Below, piece after piece: positions 1-10,770 of a stretch of DNA of 64,000 nucleotides. A model generated the notes under the pieces. That model saw only the letters and a program-made list of their open reading frames with translations. It did not search any database and was not told the DNA's origin. A program made the position numbers and the translations under genes. The stretch's first letter is position 1. The number at the start of each line of letters is the position of its first letter. Source of the DNA: Diphasiastrum complanatum (lineage: Eukaryota > Streptophyta > Lycopodiopsida > Lycopodiales > Lycopodiaceae); assembly GCA_029204225.1 (NCBI GenBank), contig CM055108.1, positions 48,246,996 to 48,310,995 on the forward strand, written 5' to 3'.

Positions 1-630
1 TCCTTGCATGTGCATGAGTAAATGCTCCCACATGGCAAGTGGATGTTCACACGTGTGTATAGAGTTCTAGAAGATAAGAGTTGACCATTTTTCTTAGATC
101 CTATTTTGTAGGGAATATTTCTATATTCTAGGAGACTAGCTCTTTGGATTTTAGCCATATTCTAGAAGGTCACTTTGGATAAGGATCAAGGATGGATCAA
201 ATGGATAGATCTGAGTGATGTGGCACTCTTCACACGTGTGAAGACCTGTTGGACTATACCAAACTTGTGGATGTACTTGATCCATAAAAGGATCATCATT
301 TTGCTAATGAGATTGATGGGACTTTTGCATTTTACACTTCTGTGAGATTTCTAGTCAATAGAATTCTGATTTTATTGAATGATTGCTATCAAGAACCTAT
401 GTACTTGTTGTTTTAGGTGCAGGCCATACAGTGGATAGTACTCCACACTTTTGAGGCTGCTCTCACTTGTTTATGAAGATTTGATCCATTTCTCTTGCTT
501 AAATCTAAGTGTAGTGAATCTAGATCAAGATCTAAAGTGTAGAACTTGATAGATCCATTGATTAAGTAATGAATAAATCTCTATGATTGTTAAGTACAAT
601 CATTAATGTCCTAAAACTGAAATTTTATCA
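1..630 (+). repeat. 5' LTR of copia element (partial)
   Basis: Nearly identical to the right-hand copy starting at 2078. It ends in ATCA directly before the primer-binding site. It contains two CACACGTGTG palindromes (48-57 and 231-240). Confidence 0.85.
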
Positions 631-642
631 TGGTATCAGAGC
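631..642 (+). other. tRNA primer-binding site of copia element
   Basis: TGGTATCAGAGC is the usual plant copia primer-binding site, complementary to initiator methionine tRNA. It follows the LTR end with no gap and so fixes the LTR boundary. Confidence 0.9.
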
Positions 643-954
643 TGAGTAAGAGAGTGATCATTTGATTCATAAAACTTGCAAAGATCATTGGCAAAATTTG
701 TTTTTGACCATTACTAGTGAGGGCAAGTTCATCTAGAGTGATAGCTTGTTTTTATTTGGATCAAATCAACTTGGAGACTGTGTATGTACTTTTCACACGT
801 GTGAAACCATACAACAACTTTCATTTCAAGTTACCTTGTGTTTTTTGTCCTATAATCTCAATTCTAGTCCAAATTTAGTGCTTTTTGAAGCATAGTATTG
901 ATCTGGATTCAATCTAGCTAATGCCTATGACCAAATAGAGTCTTTGGCATAGGC

Positions 955-1835
955 AAAGTAAAAGTTGATTTATCTAGTGAGTTCAAGATGGTAGATCTAG
1001 GCTTCCTAAAGTTTATGCTTGGGATAGAAGTGTCTAGAAGTAGCAATTGTACTTTCATAAATCAATCTAAGTATGCTACTTCCATTCTTGAAAAGTTTGG
1101 TATGAAAGATTGTAAGGGGACACACACCCCTATGGAGAATGTTGTGAAAGCAACTATAGAAAGCTTATAGGCTCCCTAATCTATTTAACCATCACTAGAC
1201 CTGACTTAAGTTTTTGTGTAAGCAAGTTGAGTCAAAGTATGCAAGCTCCTTTAGTGCATCATTGGAAAAGTGCCAAGAGAGTGCTTAGATATATTTCTAG
1301 TACTAGATTTTTTGGCATACTTTATGAAGGATCTAACTTGCACTTGAGAGCCTACTCGGATTCAGATTTTGCAAGTGATAAGATGGATTGAAAGTCCATT
1401 AGTGCATTTGCAACATTCCTTTGTGGAGGAGTAATCCCTTGGCTTTCCAAAAAGCAAGATACTATCTCACTATCTTCTTGTGAAGCCGAGTACAAGGCAT
1501 TGACTTCAACAACTAAAGGGTTCCTATGGCTAAGAAAACTCTTGATGGAGCTACATGTGCTAAAGGCCGAGGAGATCCCTTACATATATTGTGACAATCA
1601 AGCTTCTCAACAAATTGCTTCCAATCCTATCTTCCATGCTAGAACAAAGCATATTGAGATAGCTCACCACTTTGTGAGGGAGAAGGTACAATCCAAGGAG
1701 GTGCAACTACATCATGTACCATCATCCGAAGGAATAGCTGATATCTTAACCAAGCCATTGTCCAAAGATCCATTTTACAAGTTAAGATATGCTCTTGGAA
1801 TTGTAGATAGATGTACATTAGATTTGCCAAGTTAG
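955..1835 (+). pseudogene. Copia RT C-terminus and RNase H remnant
   Basis: The frame begins in the RT region that follows the YVDD motif (MVDLGF..MLGIEV, 988 onward). It then shows the TPME segment, the LTITRPDLSF segment and an RNase H region (SDSDFA.D, CEAEYKAL, FHARTKHIEI, ILTKPL). It is broken by a frame change near 1170 and an in-frame stop near 1388 (DKMD*KS). The last 111 codons (1500-1835) are open. The frame ends just before the polypurine tract and the 3' LTR, the normal copia order. No catalytic RT residues remain. Confidence 0.85.
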
Positions 1836-1848
1836 AAGTGAGGAGAAG

Positions 1849-2714
1849 TGTTGAAAATTGTCACTTCTCACTTGTCATTTTTTATTGTAAATAAAGATCA
1901 ATCATGAGTACAATGTTCATGATCTGATTTCACACATTTGGAGCATGTTCCCACGTGTGAAATAAAGTACTTTTCATATGTGTAAATATCTACTTTGATT
2001 TTGTATCAATCAAGTCACGTGTGAACATGATATGGCTAGTTTTTAGTCAAGTTAACTAGTCACCTAGAATTAGCTTATCCTTGCATGTGCATGAGTAAAT
2101 GCTCCCACATGGCAAGTGGATGTTCACACATGTGTATAGAGTTCTAGAAGATAAGAGTTGACCATTTTTCTTAGATCCTATTTGTAGGGAATATTCCTAT
2201 ATTCTAGGAGACTAGCTCTTTGGATTTTAGCCATATTCTACAAGGTCAACTTTGGATAAGGATCAAGGATGGATCAAATGGATAGATCTGAGTGATGTGG
2301 CATTCTCCACATGTGTGATGAGCTGCTGGACTATACCAGACTCGTGGATGTACTTGATCCATAAAGGATCATCATTTTTTGCTAATGAGATTGATGAGAC
2401 TTTTGCATTCTACACTTTTGTGAGATTTCTAGTCAATAGAATTGTGATTTTATTGAATGATTGCTATCAAGAACCTATGTACTTGTTGTTTCAGGTGCAG
2501 GCCGTACAGTGGACAGTACTCCACAAATGTGAGGCTGAGCTCGCTCTCACTTGTTTATGAAGATTTGATCCATTGCTCTTGCTTAAATCTAAGCGTAGTG
2601 AATCTAGATCAAGATCTAAAGTGTAGAACTCCATAGATCCATTGATTAAGCAACGAATAACTCTCTATGATTGTTAAGTACAATCATCAATGTCCTAAAA
2701 CTAAAATTCTATCA
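1849..2714 (+). repeat. 3' LTR of copia element
   Basis: It starts TGTTGAAAATT after a purine-rich tract (1836-1848) and ends ATCA, giving 866 bp with TG..CA ends. It matches the left LTR fragment along its shared part with scattered substitutions. Related CACGTG-containing motifs occur near 1951 and 2015. Confidence 0.85.
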
Positions 2715-2739
2715 TACTGTGATTAGACTCAAAGGTGCA

Positions 2740-3852
2740 CTTGTTCCAGGTTTTAATAGACAATCCTTATAGTAGTGTCCATATCCGCACTCTCGACAGA
2801 AGGCTGTATATTGTCCTTTGTATGGACATTCTACAATTCAATGGCCTTCTCCACATCTATAGCACCCGTAATTTCTACCACCCTAACACTGAGGCTGAGT
2901 TGCATACGTTGCATAATACTCGTTAATTACTGGATCTACAAATATTTCTTCCAACCCGCACCATAAATTGGTGCTACAACTCCGTGCAAGGCCTTCAATT
3001 TCTGATCAAACGAAACCTTCAATTGTTCCATCTGATGTTTGTGTAATTTTGTCATTTGCTCCATCAGCAATTTTGTGGATAGGCTGGATGCGTTGTATGA
3101 TGATGCTATCGAAGGAGTTGGAGTGTGGGTGGTCGGATAAGATTCATCGTCTAACCCTCATCCTCTTCCTTGATTGCATCTTCCATTGCTTTCTGCAATG
3201 TAGCGTATTGCTCCCATCTTTTAAGTTCTCTTTTGATACTACATGGCAACCCCGTGAGGAACCACATAATAATCGCATGATCAGGATTTAGGGCTGTGTT
3301 GCACTCGAATCTTAGATGTTTGACCTGTTCTATATAGTCCTTGACCCTTTCTCTTTTTCCCATCTTCACTTTGCTCAGCAGGAGAAATAGATCTTCCAAG
3401 AACTTTCTTGGTTTAAAATGAGTGATGAGAGCCTCTTTAATCGCTTCCCAAGTGGTTTTCTCTTCTTCCAATAAGTTGAAGAACCAATCTTGTGCTACTG
3501 CTACTAGAAACATCAAGAACAACATCAATTTCTTTGTCGGTGTCCGCTCGCCGTAAATTTCACAAGCTTGCTCATAGGTCTGGAGAAATATGATAGGATT
3601 TTATGACCAATCATACTTAGGTATTTCCATATGTGGTTCCCTTCAGACTGCTTGCAATGGTGCAACAGGTACAGGTCGACCCATTGGTTCCATTGGTGCT
3701 AGTTCTGGTTGTGCCTTGATATGTGCAACTGCCACTTTAGGAAGGTTTGGTGCTTGATTCATTGTTCTTCTCGCGATTGATCGTCCATATCTCAAATTCA
3801 TTCGGCAGTAGAGTCCAAAGATGTTGGATCTTGCTGGTACAATGAAATTCAA
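2740..3852 (-). pseudogene. Ty3/gypsy gag with two zinc knuckles
   Basis: Read on the minus strand from about 3852. After a proline-rich start, 3528-3151 encodes a retrotransposon gag domain (W..L..L.TTW..IKEALITHF, then KVKMGKRERVKDYIEQ). Downstream at 2864-2760 are two zinc knuckles, CYRC..GH....C and CREC..GH....C. Both have spacing C-x2-C-x3-H-x4-C, one residue shorter than the usual knuckle. A stop interrupts the first knuckle and another lies near 3600. Gag coats the element RNA in the cytoplasm. The 3' end is cut off by the copia element ending at 2714. Confidence 0.8.
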
Positions 3853-3859
3853 TCTAGAT

Positions 3860-5060
3860 CTTAACGGATCTGATCAATAGGATAGGCCGATAGTGTGATT
3901 TTAGGCCTCTTATGGTGGTTTTTCCTTGATAACTTTTTCATCCTTGCTTTGATTGGCCTGAGATTTTCATAGTAGCTGGATCTAGTGCAGATCTAACTAT
4001 TGATTTGGTTTGTGAAGGTTACTCGTGTGAAGGTTCTTTCACTATTTTGTAGTCAAAAAACTTGATTTTTTCAAGAATTACTGGGAAGTAACTCTCGCAG
4101 AGTTTACAAGAGTTGTATCTAGTATGGATCTAGCTCTAAAATTCTTTGTGAAGGTTAACTCTTCTAGAAAATGAAAATTTCACTGTCTGCGAGGGTCTAG
4201 GAACACCTTTTTGCTTTGATCTTCACCAATAATTTGTACTAACCCTCGCAGACTTCATCACTTATGTAAAATGACATTCTGAAGCCAATGGAATGGTCTA
4301 CAAAGGTTACTTGTGCAAGGATTTGATGAATCTTCTGATTTTAGTGATTTTCAGACACTCAAATCCAATTTTCTACTCACTAGAATCAAACTAACCTTTG
4401 TAGACTCTTCTGTGTCCTTGTCTCACTGAGATGGAACTTAAAAATTCTCTACGAAGTTCTTGGCCACTGAAATTGAAAATTTGAGTGTTTGCAAGGGTAT
4501 TGCTTGATTTTTCCATCTTTTTTCCACTGGAAACCTTCGCAAGAGCACTTAAAAACTAGAAACTAACCTTCACAAGCTTCTTTGTGCTCTGGTCTCACTA
4601 AGATGGAACTTTAGAGAGCTCTACAAAGGTTCTTATGAAGATCTAAATTTTTTTGGTTTTTTACAAGGGTTACTTAAATTTTTATGGTTTTTCTTTGAGT
4701 TTTCAAGATATGCTTGGAACTAACTCTCATAGGCTTCTGTGCAAGTCTGGGACAATACCTTGGAGTTGTCATGTGAAGCTTGGTTCCCACTAGTTTTGGA
4801 GGAAACAAAATCTGATGAGAGTTTTGCCTCTTTTCTCTCCAAAATGTAGATTTGAATGTTTTTATGGGTGTTCCAAGGTTTTTGGCCGAATGTCAGGCCC
4901 TTAGAGGCTATTTAGGGTCTCTTCTACACTCTCACACCTCCTTCGCTAGTTGTGAATAGTCCAAACACAAGAAAATACAGGAAACAAGCTATCTCTACCC
5001 AAAATCCACCTAAAAATACTCTAAGAAAGCAAAAACAACTGAACTAGCTAGTGAAAATCT
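3860..5060 (-). other. Gypsy 5' untranslated leader with recurring short motif
   Basis: There is no coding frame here. On the minus strand it lies between the primer-binding site and gag. A short motif recurs many times in both orientations, with variants of CTGCGAGGGTT and its complement AACCCTCGCAG, plus decayed forms such as AACCTTTGTAGAC and AACCTTCGCAAGAG. The copies are irregularly spaced. The same motif appears in 12740-13000. Confidence 0.55.
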
Positions 5061-5165
5061 ATCCCCAGAAACGATGCCACTGTAGGGGCTGTGGATATAG
5101 TCGTGAGCAGCCCTTCCACCTGTCACAGAGGGCTAATTCACTAGATAGGTTCCTAGCTAGATATT
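5060..5165 (-). repeat. LTR 3' stub and primer-binding site of gypsy element
   Basis: Positions 5081-5165 align with the end of the LTR at 8474-9298: both start TGTAGGG on the plus strand and share the ACCTGTCA and GATAGG..CCTAGCT segments. On the minus strand the stub is followed by TGGCATCGTTTCTGGGGA, which resembles the TGGCGCCGTTGCCGGGGA-type primer site of plant gypsy elements. The rest of the LTR is missing, and an RT fragment is joined directly to it. Confidence 0.6.
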
Positions 5166-5900
5166 CTTTGAATGCCGCCTGCGTAACTCGTTGAAAGGTA
5201 ATTGGGGCATTACAAAGTCCAAACGACATCATCTTGTAGGCATAGGTTTCCCATTCAGTGGTGAATGTTGTCTCATGTTGATCGTCTGGCGCTATTTTCA
5301 CCTGATTGTAGCCACTGAAATCGTCCAAAAAACTGTAGGCTTCTGCTCCTTCTATTATGTCCAGAACACTTTTTGTAAATGGTAAGAGAAAATGATTTTT
5401 CTTTGTAGCTGCATTTAACACCTTCAGGTTTACACATATTCGCATTTTGTCATTTTTCTTGGGTACTATGACTATCATTGATACTCATTTTGTGTGTTAG
5501 GATTGCAGCAATAGTAGCGGCTCACCTTGGAGATACTCCATCCACCAAGGATATGGTATGTTGGGGACTATGGTTGGTGGTATACCCTTCAGATCCTTGT
5601 AATTCCATGCAAAGCAATCCTTGTACTCCACCAATAATGCGCATAGCCTTTTGAATTGGGTGGGTGTCAACTGTTCTCCCACATGTACGATCTTCTCTTC
5701 TTCACCTGGCTCAGCTAGATTCATGGGTTGTGTCCACCTAGGTCCTTCAAAGGCTTGTTTCACTGGTTCTTGATTTTGATCAGGTTCTCTTTGTGCTTGC
5801 AGCATCATAATTACCACATCATCCAAAAGGTATAATTCTTGGCATCTCGTGAACTGGCATTCGGCAGGATTCCTCCTTCAGCATGTTGATCTTGAAGAAA
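5150..5900 (-). pseudogene. Ty3/gypsy protease-RT linker and RT fragment
   Basis: Read downward from about 5900. 5826-5497 encodes the linker before RT (VGEQLTPTQFKRLCALL, DCFAWNYKDLKGIPP). After a frame change, 5478-5150 gives the RT fingers and palm (VIVPKKNDKMR, GAEAYSFLDDFSGYNQ, FGLCNAPITFQR). The YxDD box, thumb, RNase H and integrase are gone because the frame runs into an LTR stub near 5165. A close relative is present at 14880-15620. Confidence 0.85.
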
Positions 5901-6049
5901 CAAAATGTTTTGAGCCACAAAGCTTTGCTAGATTTCGAGCTCATGTTTGTAGAAATACACAAAAAGGACCAACAAGTCTTTGTATTTGTAGAAATACAAA
6001 GGAACTGCCCACAGGTAGAAAACCACCTCAGGTTACAACTGCCACATAA

Positions 6050-6736
6050 CTGTTTTAACCGAACAAGACACGAAGACGAAGCCGAAGGTGAAGAAGACTC
6101 GAAGATCGAAAGGTGGCGGATCTTCACGTTCCAAGTAAAAAGAAAATCAAGAAATTACCAAGAGGACATCCTCCTCCACGGATGATGTTGAAGGCAATCT
6201 GAATGCCATTGGAACATGCTTAATCAGTCGTTCTTGTAATCAGAGATTAGAGTAAACCCTTTATCTCTCCATCCATATAAGCAGATCGGAGATGAGAGTC
6301 AGTTGAAAATCAGATTGGATTGTCAATTGGTTGAGTATCAACCTAAACTAATCATAGTGTTGCTGAGCCGACATCCAAGAAGTCCGCTAATAAGTGAGAC
6401 GATCTGACATTATTTGTGAGAGACATAGCTTCTCTTGCACCGACGCGATGTGTGGGTTTGTCACAACAGCGCTCTTGAAAAAGGATCATTGATAATACAT
6501 TAGCTTTAATGCACATGTAGTTTTATCTTGAATGATCTCGAATGCTTGAATGTCTATTTATTGTGTATACATGTTCAGCTGTTTATTCTTTATTTTGCAC
6601 ACTGGTTAATCTTTGTCCAATGCTTAAATGAATTATAACGTAGGTCAGCAGTGTCTGTCTACACTTTGGAGGATTGTAGATTTGATCTAGCAAGCAGTAG
6701 CCAACAGATAGAATCGACTTTCCTTCGGCGTTCTCA
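6050..6736 (+). repeat. Probable 5' LTR of copia element
   Basis: This stretch lies upstream of a copia primer-binding site (6741-6752, TGGTATCAGAGC). It could start at TGTTTTAACC (6050) and end near TCTCA (6736). No second copy is in the window, so both ends are inferred. Confidence 0.45.
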
Positions 6737-6740
6737 AAAG

Positions 6741-6752
6741 TGGTATCAGAGC
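6741..6752 (+). other. tRNA primer-binding site of copia element
   Basis: Exact TGGTATCAGAGC, about 190 bases upstream of the likely gag start. Confidence 0.8.
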
Positions 6753-6926
6753 GACTGAAATTTGTGTCGCATCGAACCGCTCTCTGTTCATTCAAAAACA
6801 CAACAATGGTATCAGGGCCTCTTGCTCCTATTAAAGATCTAATAAACTTCAGAGCTATCAGATCTAGGAGATCAAACACTCGGAATAAGAAACCAAAAAA
6901 TAAACTGAAGAAAATGGTTTACAACA

Positions 6927-8473
6927 ATGGCATCTATAAACAGCATACACTCAAAGATCTGCACAATCTCGACTCAACCGAGTCTAACTTCCTAGCATGG
7001 AAGGTGAAGACCTCTCATCTTAAAGGCAGAAGGGCTATGGCCCTAGATAGATGGCACCGAAGAGTTGCCTACAACTACAAGCATAGAGCTACGAGAATGG
7101 AGAGAAAAGAACAACAAGGTAGTAGCCATGTTGTCTTCATCCATCAAAGATAGCTTGACGCTTGATCTCACGACACTCTCTAATGCAAGAGAGATGTGGG
7201 ATGCATTACTTATCAGGTTCCAGATGAAATCACACAACCAGATAATGCTTCTTGAAGATCAGCTAACAAATCTACAATGGGATGGCAAAGACCTCACATC
7301 TTTTATCGAAAAGATGAAAGATCTGTTTCTTTCATTACAAACGCCAGAACAGACAATGTCATATCAGTAGAGAAGCAGCTCACCTGCTTGCTATGAGCGT
7401 TACCAAGATCCTTTGATCGAAAAGAAGTCGAAGCCCGTGAGCACCTTGATAACAAGGATGCCTCTGATCAGTGGGCTCTCTATAGCAACAAGGAGGGGCC
7501 GAAGAAACTATCCAAGCCTAAGAGGGAGTCGGGACCAAAAGCAAGACAAGACCAGCAGACAAAAAGAGGCACCAAAAGCAAATAGAAGAATAAAGAAAAG
7601 CCAAGATAGTAGGACTATGAAAAAAAAAAAAAAAACATGCGTAAATGTGAAGGACACACAGTCGATTTGTGTTGGCTGAATCCAAAGATTGAATGTATCC
7701 ATTGCCACAAGAAAGGTCATGCAGCCATGGACTGTTACCAGAATCTAAGGAACAAACAACCCAAGGCAAACAGGAGAACCACGGTAGTTCATCCTATGTT
7801 GAAGTGCTCGAGAGCTCAAAGATGGATGAAGAAAGGTCAAATAATTCGGTAGCCTATCTATGCACACATGTGTGTGCAACCTTGACATCTGACACACGAG
7901 AAGTCATTCTCAATTTAGGAGCAACCTCTCACCTTTGTTACATCGAGATAAATATTATCTGACTTTCGAAGTACAAATCCATCCAGATACACAATTCTTA
8001 GAGACAGATCAAGATGTCAAGTGAATGACATTGGCTCACTGTGGCTCAACACAAACAACAATGACCAAAGATTAGACAATGTTCTATTTGTATCTATACT
8101 GCAACAAGACTTGCTCTCAGTTGCAAGAATAGTAGACGCTGGGATGCGCATGACGTTTTCAAATGAAATATGCAATGTCATTGATGCCAGCACCAGCACA
8201 CTGATTACACAAGGAAGATGAAAAGAGAACTTGTATCATCAGAAAGACAGATCAAGCACACCAAGCTCATGAATCTGCAGATGTTTTATTGCACAGAAAA
8301 CTATGCCACATGAACCCAATAGCAGTGTATTAGGCAAGCCAGCATGGAGCTATCTCAAGATTAAGTGTCATGAATGCAATGAACTCGACAACCTGCGATG
8401 CGTGCATGAAAGAGAAGATGTCCCGTAGTCCCTTTACCAAGGACCCCTTTAGAATGACAGAGATTCTGGGGCT
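6927..8473 (+). pseudogene. Copia gag-protease-integrase N-terminus, broken
   Basis: The gag start MASINSIHSKIC (ATG at 6927) matches the gag of the TRIM-like element at 49581-50608. After frame changes, the gag core follows (7065-7370, NAREMWDALL, LLEDQLTNL). Then come a zinc knuckle CIHCHKKGHAAMDC (about 7696-7737) and a protease remnant near 7910-7930 reading LNLGATSH; the usual catalytic Asp of D(S/T)GA is replaced by Asn. The pre-integrase region runs 8021-8219 and 8290-8473 and includes KMSRSPFTKDPF. At least five frame changes or stops are present. It stops exactly at 8473, where a gypsy-type LTR begins, so the remainder of integrase and RT is missing. Confidence 0.8.
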
Positions 8474-9298
8474 TGTAGGGTCGAAGATCTCACGTAGTAT
8501 AGCCCTCTCACCTGTCAACAAGGGTTAGATCACTGGATAGGTACCTAGCTATGCATAGATGCTACTTTTAGTTAGTTTCCTACTTTCTCCCTTAACTCTA
8601 CTCACCACTAACACTACTCTCCTTTAACTCTACTCCTCTACACTAACATTCATCATGATTTGGGTGAAGGGAAGGGATAGAAAAGAAGAGGTTGAGAAGA
8701 GAAGAGAGAAAGAGAGAGAGATAGAGAGTGAGAGTGGAGGTTAGCTCAAATGCTCCTTATGCTTGCTAATGGAAAAGCATTCACTATGGCAAACAATAAA
8801 CATGAAAATAGAAAGCAATGGAAAACACAATCAAGAGCATTAGCAAGTACTGAATAGCAAAGGAGGATGCTTCTCTTCCAAAAATGGTAGAGTTTCCTCC
8901 TTCTCATTAAGCATGAAAAATAGTGTACAAATGGTGTCTTTTTATAAAATGGGGAAGGCCCTTGCCCCTCAATCCTATTGGCTAATATTCACAATGATCC
9001 TATCCATTCATCTTGGACCCAACTTGATCCAAGGGTCCACAAAAAGTAATTAGAAATCACAAGATTCATGTGAGTCCCAATTTGGACCCAACTCTCAAAA
9101 GTGATCTCTAAGTTTAAAAATGACATTGGGCCTCTAATTTTATTTTAATTCCAAGGCCCAAGTCATGTTTATTTTAGTTACAACTTTATTTGCGTGCTCA
9201 TTGGGCCATGGGCTTATACACGCAGGATGTCATGCCCTCGCAACACATTTTATTGGATGATTTTATTTATTTACACTTTGTTGGGAATACCCCCAACA
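8474..9298 (-). repeat. LTR inserted in copia integrase (minus strand)
   Basis: On the minus strand it starts TGTTGGGGGTATTCCC (from 9298) and ends CCCTACA (at 8474), giving 825 bp with TGT..ACA ends. Its 3' portion matches the stub at 5081-5165. Beyond it at 8473 lies copia integrase, so this LTR marks an insertion point. It most likely is the 3' LTR of the element whose gag-like frames occupy 9300-12391. It also contains a (GA)-rich tract near 8690-8740. Confidence 0.65.
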
Positions 9299-9344
9299 GG
9301 ACCCACGGCCTGAAGTAGTGCTGGTCCCTCGGCACTCTGTCGGT

Positions 9345-10051
9345 TTAGTATAGCGTCCTCTTTGCCTGCTCTAGTGGATTAGGTAACCTGTAACATCTTC
9401 CATGAAGTTGAGACGGTCCAGTTGTGTGTGGAAGGACTTGTGGACTCCTGTTAGCCATTCTTGATCGATCCAGGCTTGGAATCGGCGCATCCAGGGTTCT
9501 CCAAGGAATGAGCTCAGTAATATACATGAGCGACTAGCAGTTGATCTTCGACTTTGTTGGAAGCTAGCGCCTTATTAGGATCAAAGAATATTGCGGGAAG
9601 AAAATCATCCCATTTAGTTTCGATCCCCATCAGGTGTTCTAAGTCCTGGGCGTAAGTGGCTACCGCGCGGACTGTGGGATCAGGACAATTGATACACTGG
9701 TTTCTGAACGTGGTGAGAGCCCTTCTGGCGTCTACATCCGTCGTCCACCCATATTGCGATGGTATGATCGGCCAATTAAAATTGTGAAGTGTGATCTTGT
9801 CCAGAGGGGTGCCGCATTCCGCCCATTTGGATCTTCGTGTACATGGCAGGAAGTGCGCGTTCACCCGTAATTGTTGTGGACTTGTCACGTAGGCCCTGAT
9901 GGCCGCAGGGTCTCTTTCGCATAACTGCTGACGCCACTCTGGTTGTGGTTGGAGGGCGGGTAACGCTTGTAGTTCTTTGCCCTTGATTGTCTGAGAAGAA
10001 AACGATATCTGCCAACCGCCTCGAGATGACTCGTGGAGATACTTTGATCAA
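9345..10051 (-). pseudogene. C-terminal part of gag-like ORF of the 8.5-13 kb element
   Basis: Overlapping minus frames (10051-9776, 9888-9514, 9527-9345) make one degenerate reading region with frame changes. The middle part has a globular look (AQDLEHLMGIETKWDDF, EPWMRRFQAWIDQEW). I do not recognise a catalytic domain or a zinc knuckle. From its position before a 3' LTR and after a coiled-coil ORF, I infer it is the end of an element-encoded gag-like protein. Confidence 0.4.
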
Positions 10052-10245
10052 AATTCATTGATTTTCTCCTCCATAGACTTCGGTCTTCGGAAGGCCCGGT
10101 TGGCAGATATCATGCGTGAACCTCTAGGTGATGTGCCTTGGCTCTGGTCTCGCATCTCCGTTTGTCCTTGATCTTGGCCTTCGGACCCTTGATCTGGTTG
10201 AAATCCCCCTGTTGCCTGCTGGCTCTGATCTTGGCTGGTGCTAGC

Positions 10246-10770
10246 CTATGCAGCATCAAAATTAGGTGGCAGTGGAATTATCACCAGGGTGGGCTGGGCC
10301 TTCGCGTCCAGGATTTTTTGGCATGCCTTGAGGGCTTGCTTGGCCTGGACGAGCTCATGCATTGTGCTTGTCCGATACTTGTTGAACTCTGCCTGGTAGC
10401 TATTTAAGATTTGGCTATAAACCTGCACCTGACGTCGTAGAAGATTCATCTTTGATTGAGAAAGCGGCCTTGAGTCTGGTGCAGGTTGAGCTAACCAGAT
10501 GAGCTTTTCGTCTTGTAGGGCTTTGACCTCCATCCCCAAGCGCGTATTCTCTGCTTTCAAAAGGGTAAGGTGCACTTGAATAGGGGCAAGTCGTTGGGAC
10601 GCTTCAGCTTGAAGCTCCCGCACCTTCGTGGAGGCCTCAGTCAACGAGTTGGAGAGGCTTTGGATATATTTGTTGAGGCCCTCTGCTGCAGCTTGGCAAT
10701 CTCCTAGTGTCCTGCTTGTTCGTGTTGCTGAGAAATCAGCTCTTGCTGCAGCTTGGTGAGGTCTGCTCAC
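10246..10770 (-). pseudogene. Coiled-coil segment of gag-like ORF
   Basis: A 174-codon open frame with strong heptad character and many Leu, Gln, Glu, Lys and Ala residues (KVRELQAEASQRL, LKAENTRLGMEVKALQDEK, LLRRQVQVYSQIL). It overlaps the end of the upstream S/T/P-rich frame by four bases with a frame change, so both were probably one protein. The coiled coil suggests self-association, as expected for a particle protein. No family match is apparent. Confidence 0.45.

Larger units (their letters stand above)
1..2714 (+). mobile_element. Internally deleted Ty1/copia element
   Basis: The window opens inside the left LTR; position 1 corresponds to about 2078 in the right LTR. The internal part is only about 1.2 kb and holds a primer-binding site, some leader, the C-terminal end of reverse transcriptase and RNase H. 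Gag, protease, integrase and the RT catalytic core are absent, so the element cannot move by itself. The right LTR abuts a gypsy gag fragment on the other strand. The 5 bases after the right LTR are TACTG; the matching left flank lies outside the window, so a target duplication cannot be tested here. Confidence 0.85.

Noticed and set aside
3860-5060. Recurrent short motif that might suggest a CRISPR-like or satellite array
   Set aside because: Copies are imperfect, in both orientations and irregularly spaced, and the DNA is a plant retroelement leader.
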